Positions 1-8,994 are shown, numbered from the stretch's first letter. The stretch: DNA of 64,000 nt from JBBRWO01 sp964388455 (GCA_964388455.1 CAYMAN010000012.1:5759-69758), one strand, 5' to 3'. The notes: a model not told the origin generated them from the letters alone. Made by a program: numbers and translations.

Positions 1-136
1 CGACGTGCACGTGTTCTTTGGGGACGCGAATAAAGCGCGCGCCAAACTCGGTTGGGAGCCGAAGGTCGGCTTCGACGAGCTGGTCACGATGATGGTCGAT
101 GCCGACATGGCGCGACTGGGAGGCAGTGAACGATGA
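1..136 (+). CDS. gmd: GDP-mannose 4,6-dehydratase, C-terminal end (partial)
   Basis: Only the last 44 codons are in the window, read in the frame starting at base 2 and ending in TGA at 134-136. The visible tail contains a GDANKARAKLGWEPK stretch followed by an FDELV helix, which matches the C-terminus of GDP-mannose 4,6-dehydratases. That enzyme converts GDP-mannose to GDP-4-keto-6-deoxymannose, the substrate of the GDP-fucose synthase encoded at 1217-2182. The stop overlaps the next start by 3 bases (ATGA), so the genes are translationally coupled. The assignment rests on a short tail plus the fcl neighbour. Confidence 0.8.
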   Translation, partial: DVHVFFGDANKARAKLGWEPKVGFDELVTMMVDADMARLGGSER

Positions 137-1215
137 AAGTCGTATCCGTTGTCGGTGCAAGGCCGCAGTTCATCAAGGCCGCTGCCGTCTGCCGCGCTCT
201 GCGAGAGAACCATGAGGAGATTCTCGTACACTCCGGCCAGCACTTCGACCACGAGATGTCCGGCGTATTCTTCGAGGAGCTGGGTATCCCAGCGCCCGAG
301 TACAACCTCGGAGTCGGCGGAGGCGGCCACGGCCGCATGACCGGCGAGATGCTCGGCCTGCTCGAGGAGCTGCTCATCGAGACCAAGCCCGACTGGGTGC
401 TCGTCTACGGCGACACCAACACCACGCTCGCCGCCGGACTCGCCGCCGTGAAGCTCAACATCCCGGTGGCGCACGTGGAGGCCGGCCTACGCTCCTTCAA
501 CCGCGAGATGCCCGAGGAGATCAACCGCGTACTGGTCGACCACCTCGCGAGCCTGCTGCTCTGCCCGACGCCCACCGCCGTCGCCAATCTGGCGCTCGAG
601 GGCATCTCGGCAGGCGTCGCGCAGGTGGGCGACGTCATGCTCGACACGGCCCGCTTCTTCGCCGAGAAGGTCGACGCCGAGGCCGTCGCTGCCGCGCACA
701 ACGTCGAGGCCGGTGGGTACTACCTGGCCACCGTCCATCGTCAGGCGACCAGTGACGATTCCGATCGCCTTGCAGAGGTCGTGAGCGCATTCGCCGCGCT
801 CGACGCACCCGTGATCTGGCCGGTCCACCCACGTACGCGCAAGAACCTCGAGCGCTTCGGGCTTGATGCGGTGGTTGCGCTGTCATCCGGCATCCGCATC
901 GTGGAGCCGCTGAGCTACCTCGACACCAACGGATTGCTTCGCGGCGCGAAAGCGCTGCTGACCGACTCAGGCGGGATGCAGAAAGAGGCCTACTTCTTTG
1001 GCGTGCCGTGTGTGACGCTGCGCGATGAGACCGAGTGGGTGGAGACCGTCGAGCTGGGCTGGAACACGTTGGTGGGCACCTCGGCTGAGCGAATTGTCGC
1101 CGCAGCAACGTCGGCGCATCCCGGCGGCGACCGTCCGCCGGTGTACGGTGACGGCCATGCCGCCGAGGCGTGCGTCGCCGAGCTCGAGCGGGCGATGAGG
1201 GGCGAGGAGCGGTAG
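133..1215 (+). CDS. wecB: UDP-N-acetylglucosamine 2-epimerase (non-hydrolysing)
   Basis: A 360-residue GT-B-fold epimerase that interconverts UDP-GlcNAc and UDP-ManNAc in the cytosol. Family signatures are clear: GARPQFIKAA near residue 8, HSGQHFDHEMSG, VYGDTNTT, HVEAGLRSFNREMPEEINR, and the C-terminal TDSGGMQKEA with GVPCVTLRDETEW. Length is normal for the family. It starts in an ATGA overlap with gmd and is followed 1 base later by fcl. It is odd that it separates gmd from fcl, since neither needs it. It probably supplies a ManNAc-type donor, or acts on another UDP-HexNAc. A second, more divergent 2-epimerase lies at 17231-18307. Confidence 0.93.
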   Translation: MKVVSVVGARPQFIKAAAVCRALRENHEEILVHSGQHFDHEMSGVFFEELGIPAPEYNLGVGGGGHGRMTGEMLGLLEELLIETKPDWVLVYGDTNTTLAAGLAAVKLNIPVAHVEAGLRSFNREMPEEINRVLVDHLASLLLCPTPTAVANLALEGISAGVAQVGDVMLDTARFFAEKVDAEAVAAAHNVEAGGYYLATVHRQATSDDSDRLAEVVSAFAALDAPVIWPVHPRTRKNLERFGLDAVVALSSGIRIVEPLSYLDTNGLLRGAKALLTDSGGMQKEAYFFGVPCVTLRDETEWVETVELGWNTLVGTSAERIVAAATSAHPGGDRPPVYGDGHAAEACVAELERAMRGEER

Positions 1216-1216
1216 C

Positions 1217-2182
1217 ATGGGCTTCTGGACCGACAGACGAGTGTGCGTCACGGGCGGTGCCGGGTTTCTCGGCTCGTTTGTGCTCGAGGAGCTGCGCAAA
1301 CAGGGAGCCGAGCACATCTTCGTGCCGGAGCACCCTGCGTTCGACCTGACGCGACACGACGATATCCTGCGCATGCTCGACGAGGCCAAGCCCGACGTGA
1401 TCATCCACCTCGCGGCGGTCGTCGGTGGCATCGGCGCGAACATGGCCAACCCCGGCAGCTACTTCTACCAGAACGCCATGATGGGCATCCAGCTTATCGA
1501 AGAGGCGCGCCTGGCGGGCGTCGGCAAGTTCGTCGCGCTGGGCACCATCTGCGCCTACCCCAAGTTCGCGCCGATCCCGTTTCGCGAAGAGGACCTCTGG
1601 AGCGGCTATCCCGAGGAGACCAACGCGCCCTACGGCCTGGCCAAGAAGATGATGCTGGTCCAGTGTCAGGCGTATCGCCAGCAGTACGGCTTCGACGGCA
1701 TCTTCCTGCTGCCCGTGAACCTCTACGGGCCGCGCGACAACTTCAACCTCGAGTCGAGCCACGTCATCCCCGCGATGATTCGCAAGATGATCACCGCGCG
1801 TGACGCGGGCGAGACGGTCGTGCTCTGGGGCGACGGTTCGCCGACGCGCGAGTTCCTCTTTGTCGAGGACTGCGCCCGAGCCATCGTCCTCGCCGCCGAG
1901 AAGTACGACGGCGACGAGCCGGTCAACCTGGGAGCCGGCTGGGAGATCTCGATGAAGGAGCTCGCCGCCACGATCGCCGAGGCGGTCGGTTACGAGGGCG
2001 AAATCATCTGGGACGCGACCAAGCCCAACGGCCAGCCCAGGCGGAAGCTCGACGTGACGCGCGCGCGGGAGTACTTCGGGTTTGAGGCCGAGGTGACGTT
2101 TGCCGAGGGCATCAAGCGCACGGTGGAGTGGTGGGAAGCGAACCGCGACGGGTACGACGAGCGCACGACGACGCACGGCTGA
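1217..2182 (+). CDS. fcl: GDP-L-fucose synthase
   Basis: A 321-residue extended short-chain dehydrogenase. It carries the nucleotide-binding GGAGFLG (13-19), the catalytic Y139-x3-K143 (YGLAK), a PVNLYGPRDNFN segment, and the WGDGSPTREFLFVEDCA and WDATKPNGQPRR segments typical of GDP-4-keto-6-deoxymannose 3,5-epimerase/4-reductase (Fcl/WcaG). With gmd it would make GDP-L-fucose from GDP-mannose, and a GT10-type fucosyltransferase is encoded nearby at 9971-11104. Length matches the family. The gene sits 1 base after wecB and 13 bases before rfbF, so it is part of one operon. Confidence 0.93.
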   Translation: MGFWTDRRVCVTGGAGFLGSFVLEELRKQGAEHIFVPEHPAFDLTRHDDILRMLDEAKPDVIIHLAAVVGGIGANMANPGSYFYQNAMMGIQLIEEARLAGVGKFVALGTICAYPKFAPIPFREEDLWSGYPEETNAPYGLAKKMMLVQCQAYRQQYGFDGIFLLPVNLYGPRDNFNLESSHVIPAMIRKMITARDAGETVVLWGDGSPTREFLFVEDCARAIVLAAEKYDGDEPVNLGAGWEISMKELAATIAEAVGYEGEIIWDATKPNGQPRRKLDVTRAREYFGFEAEVTFAEGIKRTVEWWEANRDGYDERTTTHG

Positions 2183-2195
2183 TGAGGAGCACGAG

Positions 2196-2966
2196 ATGAA
2201 GGTTGTCATTCTCGCCGGTGGACTCGGGACGCGTCTTTCCGAGGAGACGGTGCTGCGCCCCAAGCCAATGACGGAGATCGGCGAGAAGCCGGTCTTGTGG
2301 CACATCATGAAGATATACAGTCACTACGGATTCAACGACTTCGTGATCTGCACGGGCTACAAGGGCTACATGATCAAGGAGTACTTCCATAATTACTGGC
2401 TGCACAACGCCGACGTGACATTCGATATGCGTTCGCACGAGATGCAGGTCCATCAGGACGCCAACGAGCCATGGCGCGTAACGGTCGTCGACACGGGAGC
2501 CGATTCGATGACCGGTGGGCGCGTCAAGCGCATCCAGCCCTACGTGGACGACGAGACCTTCCTGCTCACGTACGGTGACGGCGTTGCCGACGTCGACATC
2601 GCGGCCCTCGTCGACTTTCACCGCGAATCCGGCCGCGAGGCCACGCTGACAGCGGTACAGCCGCTCGGTCGCTTTGGGGCACTCAAACTCGACGACCTCT
2701 GTGGTGTCGAATGCTTCGCCGAGAAGCCCCTGGGCGACGGTGACTGGATCAACGGGGGGTTCTTTGTCATGGAGCCCAGCGTGTTGGATCGCATCGACGG
2801 CGACGACACTATTCTGGAGCGCGAGCCCCTTGAGTCCCTTGCGGCCGGTGGACAGCTTGGCGCGTTCAAGCACCGTGGATTCTGGCAGCCGATGGACACA
2901 CTGCGCGACAAGAATCATCTCGAGAGCTTGTGGCAGTCCGGCACGGCCCCCTGGAAGGTCTGGTAG
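2196..2966 (+). CDS. rfbF: glucose-1-phosphate cytidylyltransferase
   Basis: A 256-residue nucleotidyltransferase that makes CDP-glucose, the first step of CDP-3,6-dideoxyhexose synthesis. The start is set at ATG 2196, preceded by GATGAGGAGC and giving MKVVILAGGLGTRL (signature at residues 6-14). Upstream in-frame codons encode low-complexity sequence. Other marks are RPKPMTEIG, YGDGVADVD, GRFGALKL and the DWINGGFFV segment. The next genes, rfbG and rfbH, carry out the following two steps, with 2 and 13 bases between genes. I see no truncation. Confidence 0.95.
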   Translation: MKVVILAGGLGTRLSEETVLRPKPMTEIGEKPVLWHIMKIYSHYGFNDFVICTGYKGYMIKEYFHNYWLHNADVTFDMRSHEMQVHQDANEPWRVTVVDTGADSMTGGRVKRIQPYVDDETFLLTYGDGVADVDIAALVDFHRESGREATLTAVQPLGRFGALKLDDLCGVECFAEKPLGDGDWINGGFFVMEPSVLDRIDGDDTILEREPLESLAAGGQLGAFKHRGFWQPMDTLRDKNHLESLWQSGTAPWKVW

Positions 2967-2968
2967 CC

Positions 2969-4057
2969 ATGCGCCGCGAGTTTGGTGGAGCGTTCTCAGG
3001 CTCGCGAGTGCTCGTGACCGGCCACACTGGGTTCAAGGGGGCATGGCTCAGTCGCTGGCTGCTCGACCTCGGGGCTGAGCTCACTGGCTATGCGCTCGAG
3101 CCGGATACCACTCCGGCACTCTTCACCGACCTCGGCCTCGCCGCGGCGATGGACAGTCGCATCGGTGACATCCGCGATGCGGAGCGCGTCGCCGCCCTGA
3201 TCGCGGAGGTGCGACCCGACGTGGTCCTGCACTTGGCCGCGCAACCGCTCGTGCGTCGCAGCTACGCCGAGCCGCGCTACACGTTTGAGGTCAACGTCCT
3301 CGGCACGGTCAATATGCTCGAGGCCGTGCGCTCGAGTGAGAGCTGCCGGGTGCTCGTAAACGTCACCACCGACAAGGTCTACGCCAACGCCGAGACTGGT
3401 GAGGCGTTCGCGGAGGATCGACCGCTCGGCGGGCACGATCCCTACAGCGCCAGCAAGGCAGGCTCAGAGATTGTCACAGCGTCGTACCGCGACTCGTTCT
3501 TCTCGGGCCCGGATACCGCTGCGATCGCCACGGCCCGTGCGGGCAACGTGATCGGCGGCGGCGACTGGGCCGAGGATCGCCTGGTGCCGGACTGCGCTCG
3601 CGCCCTCTCGGCGGGGCGACCGCTGGTGGTGCGTAACCCGGATTCGGTTCGGCCGTGGCAGCACGTGCTCGAACCGCTGTCCGGCTATCTGCACCTCGCC
3701 GCGTCGCTGCTCGGCGACGGCGCGTTGGCTGGTCCGTACAACTTCGGTCCCGACCCGCTCGCAGCCCGCACCGTGGGCGAGGTGGCCGACCGTTTCGTCG
3801 CCGCGTGGGGCGAGGGTTCGTGGGAGTCGCCGGACCTGGGCGCGCAGCCACATGAGGCGGCGCAGTTGCAGCTCGACATCGGCAAGGCCGAGCGCGTTCT
3901 GGGCTGGCGGCCGGTGTGGGCGTTTGACGACACCATTCAGAGGACAGCGGTGTGGTACCACGCCTACACTGGTGGCGAGGACGCCATCGCGCTCGTTGAA
4001 GCAGACTTCGACGCCTATCTGAGTGCGGCACAGCACACCGCCGCCCCGTGGGTATGA
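2969..4057 (+). CDS. rfbG: CDP-glucose 4,6-dehydratase
   Basis: A 362-residue extended SDR that converts CDP-glucose to CDP-4-keto-6-deoxyglucose. ATG 2969 follows rfbF by 2 bases and is preceded by GGAAGG. This start gives GHTGFKG at residues 18-24; an in-frame ATG at 2930 would overlap rfbF more. NVTTDKVY and the catalytic Y159-x3-K163 (YSASK) are present, with AGNVIGGGDWAEDRLVPD and a P-W-Q-H-V-L-E-P substrate region typical of RfbG. It sits between rfbF and rfbH in the pathway order. Confidence 0.95.
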   Translation: MRREFGGAFSGSRVLVTGHTGFKGAWLSRWLLDLGAELTGYALEPDTTPALFTDLGLAAAMDSRIGDIRDAERVAALIAEVRPDVVLHLAAQPLVRRSYAEPRYTFEVNVLGTVNMLEAVRSSESCRVLVNVTTDKVYANAETGEAFAEDRPLGGHDPYSASKAGSEIVTASYRDSFFSGPDTAAIATARAGNVIGGGDWAEDRLVPDCARALSAGRPLVVRNPDSVRPWQHVLEPLSGYLHLAASLLGDGALAGPYNFGPDPLAARTVGEVADRFVAAWGEGSWESPDLGAQPHEAAQLQLDIGKAERVLGWRPVWAFDDTIQRTAVWYHAYTGGEDAIALVEADFDAYLSAAQHTAAPWV

Positions 4058-4070
4058 TGGGAGATCATTC

Positions 4071-5408
4071 GTGACCGATACCACCCGCGCCGAGCAGATC
4101 CGCCAGCAGATACTCGCGTTGACGGCCGAGTATCACGCCGAGCGTTTCGCCGAGAAGCCCGACTTCGAGCCCGGTTCGAGCCGCGTACCGTACGCGGGTC
4201 GCGTCTTCGACGAGCGCGAGATGGTCAGCCTCGTCGATTCGTCGCTCGACTTCTGGCTCACCTATGGTCGTTTCTCGCGCAAGTTCGAGAGCGGGCTCGC
4301 GCGATACCTTGGCATCAGGCACGCGCTGCTCGTGAACTCGGGCTCGAGCGCCAACCTGCTCGCGTTTGCGGCGCTCACAAGCGAGCGGCTGGGAGAGCGT
4401 CGCGTCGTCGCGGGCGACGAGGTCATCACCGTCGCCGCAGGCTTTCCGACCACCGTGGCGCCGATCGTGCAGTACGGCGCGGTGCCGGTCTTCGTCGACG
4501 TGGTGCTCGGCACCTACAATATCGACGTGACGCAGCTCGAGGCCGCGCTGTCGCCGCGCACCAAGGCGGTCATGCTCGCTCACACGCTCGGCAATCCGTT
4601 CGACATCGACGCGGTCCGTGTGTTCTGCGACGCGCACGACCTCTGGCTTATCGAGGACAACTGTGACGCGCTGGGCGGCGAGTACCGTGGGCGCATGACG
4701 GGCACCTTCGGCGACATTGGGACGTCGAGCTTCTACCCGCCGCACCACATGACGATGGGCGAGGGCGGCGCCGTCTACACCGACAACGACGAGCTCGCTG
4801 CCATCATGCTCTCCATGCGCGACTGGGGCCGCGACTGCATCTGCCCCTCGGGCAAGGACAACGCGTGCGGCAAACGCTTCTCGCAGCAGTTCGGCACACT
4901 TCCGCACGGCTACGACCACAAGTACGTCTACTCGGAGTTCGGCTTCAACCTCAAGGCGACCGACATGCAGGCAGCCATCGGCGTGGTTCAGCTCGACAGG
5001 CTGCCGGAGTTCTCGGCGGCACGCAGGCGCAACTACGCCCGGCTCCGAGAGCTGCTCGCCCCCCTCGAAGACGTGCTGATCATGCCCGAGGCGACCGAAG
5101 GTTCCGACCCCAGCTGGTTTGGCTTCCTGATGACCCTCCGAGAAGGCGCCCCTGTCACACGCGACGAAATCGTCGGTGCGCTCGAGGCCGCAAAGGTGCA
5201 GACGCGGATGCTGTTCGCCGGCAACATCGTCCGGCAGCCGGTGTTCGACGCGATGCGCGCCAGCGGCGAAGGCTACCGCGTGGTCGGCGAGCTCGTGAAC
5301 ACCGACCGCATCATGAACGACGCGTTCTGGATCGGCGTCTACCCGGGCATGACCGACGAGATGCTGGTGCACATGGCCGAGACTATCGCGGCCGCGTGCG
5401 GACGCTAG
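4071..5408 (+). CDS. rfbH: CDP-4-keto-6-deoxyglucose 3-dehydrase (E1)
   Basis: A 445-residue aspartate-aminotransferase-fold enzyme that uses PMP and a [2Fe-2S] centre to remove the C3 hydroxyl. GTG 4071 is chosen because GGGAG lies 8 bases upstream and the earlier in-frame ATG lies inside rfbG. The usual PLP lysine is replaced by histidine (YPPHHMTMGEGG, H225/H226), as in E1 enzymes. Cysteines 198, 256, 258 and 266 reproduce the E1 iron-sulfur spacing C-x57-C-x1-C-x7-C exactly. E1 normally needs a reductase partner (E3, RfbI/DdhD), and no such gene is visible in this window. It feeds CDP-4-keto-3,6-dideoxyglucose to the next two genes. Confidence 0.95.
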   Translation: MTDTTRAEQIRQQILALTAEYHAERFAEKPDFEPGSSRVPYAGRVFDEREMVSLVDSSLDFWLTYGRFSRKFESGLARYLGIRHALLVNSGSSANLLAFAALTSERLGERRVVAGDEVITVAAGFPTTVAPIVQYGAVPVFVDVVLGTYNIDVTQLEAALSPRTKAVMLAHTLGNPFDIDAVRVFCDAHDLWLIEDNCDALGGEYRGRMTGTFGDIGTSSFYPPHHMTMGEGGAVYTDNDELAAIMLSMRDWGRDCICPSGKDNACGKRFSQQFGTLPHGYDHKYVYSEFGFNLKATDMQAAIGVVQLDRLPEFSAARRRNYARLRELLAPLEDVLIMPEATEGSDPSWFGFLMTLREGAPVTRDEIVGALEAAKVQTRMLFAGNIVRQPVFDAMRASGEGYRVVGELVNTDRIMNDAFWIGVYPGMTDEMLVHMAETIAAACGR

Positions 5409-5409
5409 C

Positions 5410-7122
5410 GTGAAGGCGAGCGACTACATAGCGGAGTTCCTCGCAGCGCAGGGTGTAGGCACGGTCTACGAGATGACCGGCGGCATGATCACGCACATTC
5501 TCGACTCACTGCATCACCGTGGCGGGATCGACATCGTCAGCATGCATCATGAGCAGGCGGCTGCATTCGCCGCGGAAGCGGGCGCGCGCATCACGGGCGT
5601 TCCCGGAGTCGCGTTAGCCACAAGCGGTCCCGGTGCCACCAACCTAATCACCGGTATAGGCAGCTGCTTCTACGACTCTGTCCCGGCGGTGTTCATCACC
5701 GGTCAGGTCAACACCACCGAGCAACGGGGCGACAGCGGAGTGCGGCAGTCCGGATTCCAGGAGACTGACATCGTCGCGATCGTTGAGCCTGTCACCAAGG
5801 CCGCATGGCGCGTGAAGGACGCCGACGACCTCCCTCGGCTCCTTGCCGAGGCGTTCCGAGTCGCGCTGTCGGGCCGCATGGGACCCGTGCTGCTCGATAT
5901 CGCCATGGACGTCCAACGCGCCCAGCTCGATGCGGCCGCGCCGGAAATGATCGTCGCCGACGCCGCCTTGACCGCGGATGCCGAGGCCATCGCCCGAGTT
6001 CGCTCGGCACTCGCCGGCGCCGCTCGCCCGTTGATCCTCGCTGGCGGCGCGATTCGCAGCGAGCAGGCACGCAATCGGCTGGCGCAGCTCGCACAGCGGT
6101 GGAAGGTTCCAGTGGTCACGTCGCTGCTCGGCGTCGACGCGATCGCCGGTGACGACCCCCTCAAGGTGGGGATGATCGGGACCTATGGCAACCGATGGGC
6201 GAATGAGGCGCTGGGCAGATGTGACGTGCTGTTGGTCGTCGGCAGCCGTCTGGACAATCGTCAGACCGGCGCCGATGTCGAGCGGTTCGTGCAAGGCAAG
6301 TCGATCATCCGAGTGGACCTCGACGCCAACGAGATATCGTGGCGCGTGCACCCTCAGGTAGCCGTAGTTGCAGACGCGAACGAGTTCCTCCGCCAGATGC
6401 TGGTGGAGGAGGCACCCACAGTCGATCGCTCGGGATGGCTCGCGGAGGTGGTGGCGCTCAGAGCTGCTGCACCGGACGCCGCGGAGATCGCCGATGTTCC
6501 CGGCATCAACGCCGCCGGTCTCATGCACGTCCTCTCCGAGGCTGCCGCCGCTGCATCCGCGTTCATCACCGACGTGGGGCAGAACCAGATGTGGGCCGCG
6601 CAGTCTCTGCGCCTGCGGGAGGGGCAGCGTCTGCTCACCTCCGGCGGCATGGGAGCGATGGGCTTCTCGCTTCCGGCTGCTATCGGAGCCGCCATCGCGG
6701 CTCCCGGACGACCGGTGGTTGCCATCACCGGCGACGGCGGCATGCAAGTCAACATCCAGGAGCTGGAGACGGTGTCGCGACTGCAACTGCCGATCAAGCT
6801 CGTCGTCTTGGACAACGGTTGTCTCGGCATGGTGCGTCAGTTCCAAGAGGAGTACTTCGAGTCGTGCTACCAGTCGACAGTCTGGGGCTACGGTTCGCCG
6901 GACTTCGCGGCCGTGGCGGAGGCATACGGTATACCCGCTCGATTCATCGACGCCGAGGACGACGTCGAGGCCGCCGCCGTGTGGCTCATGAGCGACTCGG
7001 CCTCGCCGGCGCTCCTCCACGTGCGCCTCGCGCAGGATACGCGCGTGAGGCCCAAGGTGGCGTTCGGCAGTCCCATCTTCGAGATGGAGCCGCCACCTGG
7101 AACTGGTACGTGCGATGAGTGA
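5410..7122 (+). CDS. ThDP-dependent acetolactate-synthase-like enzyme, YerE-type
   Basis: A 570-residue three-domain thiamine-diphosphate enzyme of the acetohydroxyacid synthase family. The cofactor-activating glutamate is E48 (HHEQAA), followed by TSGPGATN. The ThDP/Mg motif runs from GDGG (441-444) to DNG (468-470). Housekeeping acetolactate synthase would be expected beside ilv genes. This one starts 1 base after rfbH and overlaps an SDR gene by 8 bases. In Yersinia pseudotuberculosis O:VI, the ThDP flavoenzyme YerE adds a two-carbon unit from pyruvate to CDP-4-keto-3,6-dideoxyglucose in yersiniose A synthesis. Context suggests the same role here; the substrate is inferred and not proven by any motif. 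Confidence 0.75.
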   Translation: MKASDYIAEFLAAQGVGTVYEMTGGMITHILDSLHHRGGIDIVSMHHEQAAAFAAEAGARITGVPGVALATSGPGATNLITGIGSCFYDSVPAVFITGQVNTTEQRGDSGVRQSGFQETDIVAIVEPVTKAAWRVKDADDLPRLLAEAFRVALSGRMGPVLLDIAMDVQRAQLDAAAPEMIVADAALTADAEAIARVRSALAGAARPLILAGGAIRSEQARNRLAQLAQRWKVPVVTSLLGVDAIAGDDPLKVGMIGTYGNRWANEALGRCDVLLVVGSRLDNRQTGADVERFVQGKSIIRVDLDANEISWRVHPQVAVVADANEFLRQMLVEEAPTVDRSGWLAEVVALRAAAPDAAEIADVPGINAAGLMHVLSEAAAAASAFITDVGQNQMWAAQSLRLREGQRLLTSGGMGAMGFSLPAAIGAAIAAPGRPVVAITGDGGMQVNIQELETVSRLQLPIKLVVLDNGCLGMVRQFQEEYFESCYQSTVWGYGSPDFAAVAEAYGIPARFIDAEDDVEAAAVWLMSDSASPALLHVRLAQDTRVRPKVAFGSPIFEMEPPPGTGTCDE

Positions 7123-8053
7123 GCGGTCCCGCATTGCCATACTCGGTGCGACCGGACACGTGGGCAAGGTGTTGGCGTCCGGGCTTGCGAGGACGAACGC
7201 ACTCACGCTCTATGCGCGGCGCCCCGAGGCCGCGACCGCGTTCGCGCGCGCTGCAGGCATCGAAGTCGCGGTCGACTCCCTCGATGCGTTTGGCCAGCAG
7301 GACCACGACGCACTGATCAACTGTATCGGTGTCGGCGATCCGCACGCGGCAGCTGCCAATCCAGACGAGGTTTACAGAGTCACCGCATTAGCCGATGACC
7401 TCGCTCTCGCCTACTTGGGGCAGCGACCACAGTGCCGTCTCATCAACGTCAGCAGCGGCGCCGCCTACTGCTCGCCGTTCGATGAGCCAGCCAAGGAGGG
7501 CACACCCACCGAGCTGTATGCCGGGCGTCTGCGCGACGACCAGCACTACGGACTCGCTAAGCTCGCGTCGGAAGGTCGTCATCGCGCCAACCCGGATCTC
7601 GCGATCATCGACCTGCGACTCTTCAGTCTGTTCAGCCGCCATATTCACCCGGGCGCTGCCTACTTCATGAACGGTGTTATACGCAGCCTTCGCGACGGTA
7701 CTCCATTCCTGACCGGCCGAAGCGATCACATGCGAGATTACGTGGCACCTCTTGACCTTGCGGCACTGGTTTCGGCGTGCGTCGCGTGCGAACCGGTTAA
7801 CGCCTCGTACGACGTCTTCAGCCAGGCTCCGGTAGGCAAGTTCGAACTGCTCGCTACGCTGGCGAAGGAGTTCGGGCTCAACTACGAAGTGGACGACTCG
7901 CTCACCCCGAGCGCTGCGACCGGAGCGAAGCCTGCCTACTACTCCAACGACTACGCCGCCACCACCCTGGGGTATCGCCCGACATTGACGTCGCTTGAGA
8001 CCGTCATCGAAGAGACAGCAGCCCTGCTCGGCAATCAGAGGCGAGAACCGTGA
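7115..8053 (+). CDS. NAD(P)-dependent sugar reductase/epimerase (SDR), possible YerF role
   Basis: A 312-residue extended SDR with GATGHVG (11-17), NVSSGAAY and the catalytic Y145-x3-K149 (HYGLAK). It overlaps the ThDP enzyme by 8 bases and the next glycosyltransferase by 4. In yersiniose synthesis a reductase (YerF) reduces the ketone left after the two-carbon transfer, and position and fold fit that job here. It could instead be a 4-ketoreductase giving a plain 3,6-dideoxyhexose such as abequose or tyvelose precursors. The family is certain; the specific reaction is inferred from context. Confidence 0.7.
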   Translation: MSERSRIAILGATGHVGKVLASGLARTNALTLYARRPEAATAFARAAGIEVAVDSLDAFGQQDHDALINCIGVGDPHAAAANPDEVYRVTALADDLALAYLGQRPQCRLINVSSGAAYCSPFDEPAKEGTPTELYAGRLRDDQHYGLAKLASEGRHRANPDLAIIDLRLFSLFSRHIHPGAAYFMNGVIRSLRDGTPFLTGRSDHMRDYVAPLDLAALVSACVACEPVNASYDVFSQAPVGKFELLATLAKEFGLNYEVDDSLTPSAATGAKPAYYSNDYAATTLGYRPTLTSLETVIEETAALLGNQRREP

Positions 8054-8994
8054 CCGACGTCAGCCGCAGACTCATCTCGATCGTCACGCCTGCATACAAC
8101 GAGCAGGACAATATCGCGGAGCTCGCCCGGCAGCTGCGCGAGGTCTTCGCCCAGAGCCCCGAGTACGACTTCGAGGTCATCATCGTCGAGAACGGATCCG
8201 TCGATGGGACTTGGGACCGAATCACCGCCGAGTGCGCGGCTGATGCCAGGTTCAAGTCGCTTCGGCTCTCGCGCAACTTCGGGGCGGATGGAGGCATGAC
8301 AGCCGGTCTATCTCTGGCTACCGGAGATGCTGCGGTCATCATGGTGGCCGACCTGCAGGATCCGCCCGAGATGATCACCGAGTTCATCAAGAGGTGGGAG
8401 CAGGGCTACGAGAACGTGTACGGAATCGTCACGCGTCGTCACGGCGTGGGCCCCGTGCGCCGCGCGAACTCGCAGCTGTTCTACTGGCTCATCAACCGAC
8501 TTACGGGCGGATCGTTTCCGCGCAACGCTAGCGATTTCAGACTCATCGATCGCAAGGTCTACGAGTCCGTGAACTCAATGCCGGAACGCAATCGGTTTCT
8601 GCGCGGGATGTTCTTCTGGTCGGGATTCAGATCGATCGGCATCGAGCATGAGAGACCCGCGCGCTTCGCCGGAGAGTCCAAGGCGACCACAGCTCACGTT
8701 CTCGGCATGGCGGTTCGCGGGCTTCTGTCGTACTCCTACGTCCCCCTGCGGCTTATCACCTATCTGGGGCTGGCGGTCTCCGCTTTCGCGTTCGTCTTCC
8801 TCATCTACATCGTGGTGCAGGCACTCGTCTTTGGGGTGCCGTTCGCGGGCTTCGGCACGATCATGGGCGTGATGCTGCTCATGTTCGGCTTCCTGTTCAC
8901 GATGCTTGGAGTGGTGGCCGAGTACGTCGGCCTCATCTACGAGGAAGTGAAGCAGCGCCCGAACTTCGTGGTCCGAGACAAGATCGGACTCTGA
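8050..8994 (+). CDS. membrane-bound GT2 glycosyltransferase (DPM/GtrB-like)
   Basis: A 314-residue GT2 enzyme beginning at GTG 8050 inside the stop of the previous gene (GTGA). The N-terminal GT-A domain shows SIVTPAYNEQDNI, VENGSVDGT and MVADLQDPPE, which carries the metal-binding acidic residues. Two hydrophobic helices near residues 235-260 and 270-300 would anchor it in the membrane. This layout matches polyprenyl-phosphate sugar transferases of the GtrB/ArnC/dolichol-phosphate mannose synthase type. It ends the first plus-strand operon and abuts the end of the opposing GT2 gene. Confidence 0.85.
   Translation: MTDVSRRLISIVTPAYNEQDNIAELARQLREVFAQSPEYDFEVIIVENGSVDGTWDRITAECAADARFKSLRLSRNFGADGGMTAGLSLATGDAAVIMVADLQDPPEMITEFIKRWEQGYENVYGIVTRRHGVGPVRRANSQLFYWLINRLTGGSFPRNASDFRLIDRKVYESVNSMPERNRFLRGMFFWSGFRSIGIEHERPARFAGESKATTAHVLGMAVRGLLSYSYVPLRLITYLGLAVSAFAFVFLIYIVVQALVFGVPFAGFGTIMGVMLLMFGFLFTMLGVVAEYVGLIYEEVKQRPNFVVRDKIGL

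Noticed and set aside
635..2308. 557-codon open frame on the minus strand over wecB and fcl
   Set aside because: High-GC antisense shadow: it covers two well-recognised genes, is Arg/His-rich and has no domain motif.
4065..5372. 435-codon open frame on the minus strand over rfbH
   Set aside because: Antisense shadow of a gene with fully conserved E1 residues; no motif or ribosome site of its own.
5410..7122. Reading the ThDP enzyme as housekeeping IlvB
   Set aside because: No ilvN or ilvC follows, and it is embedded in a CDP-deoxysugar operon with tight junctions. Not fully excluded.
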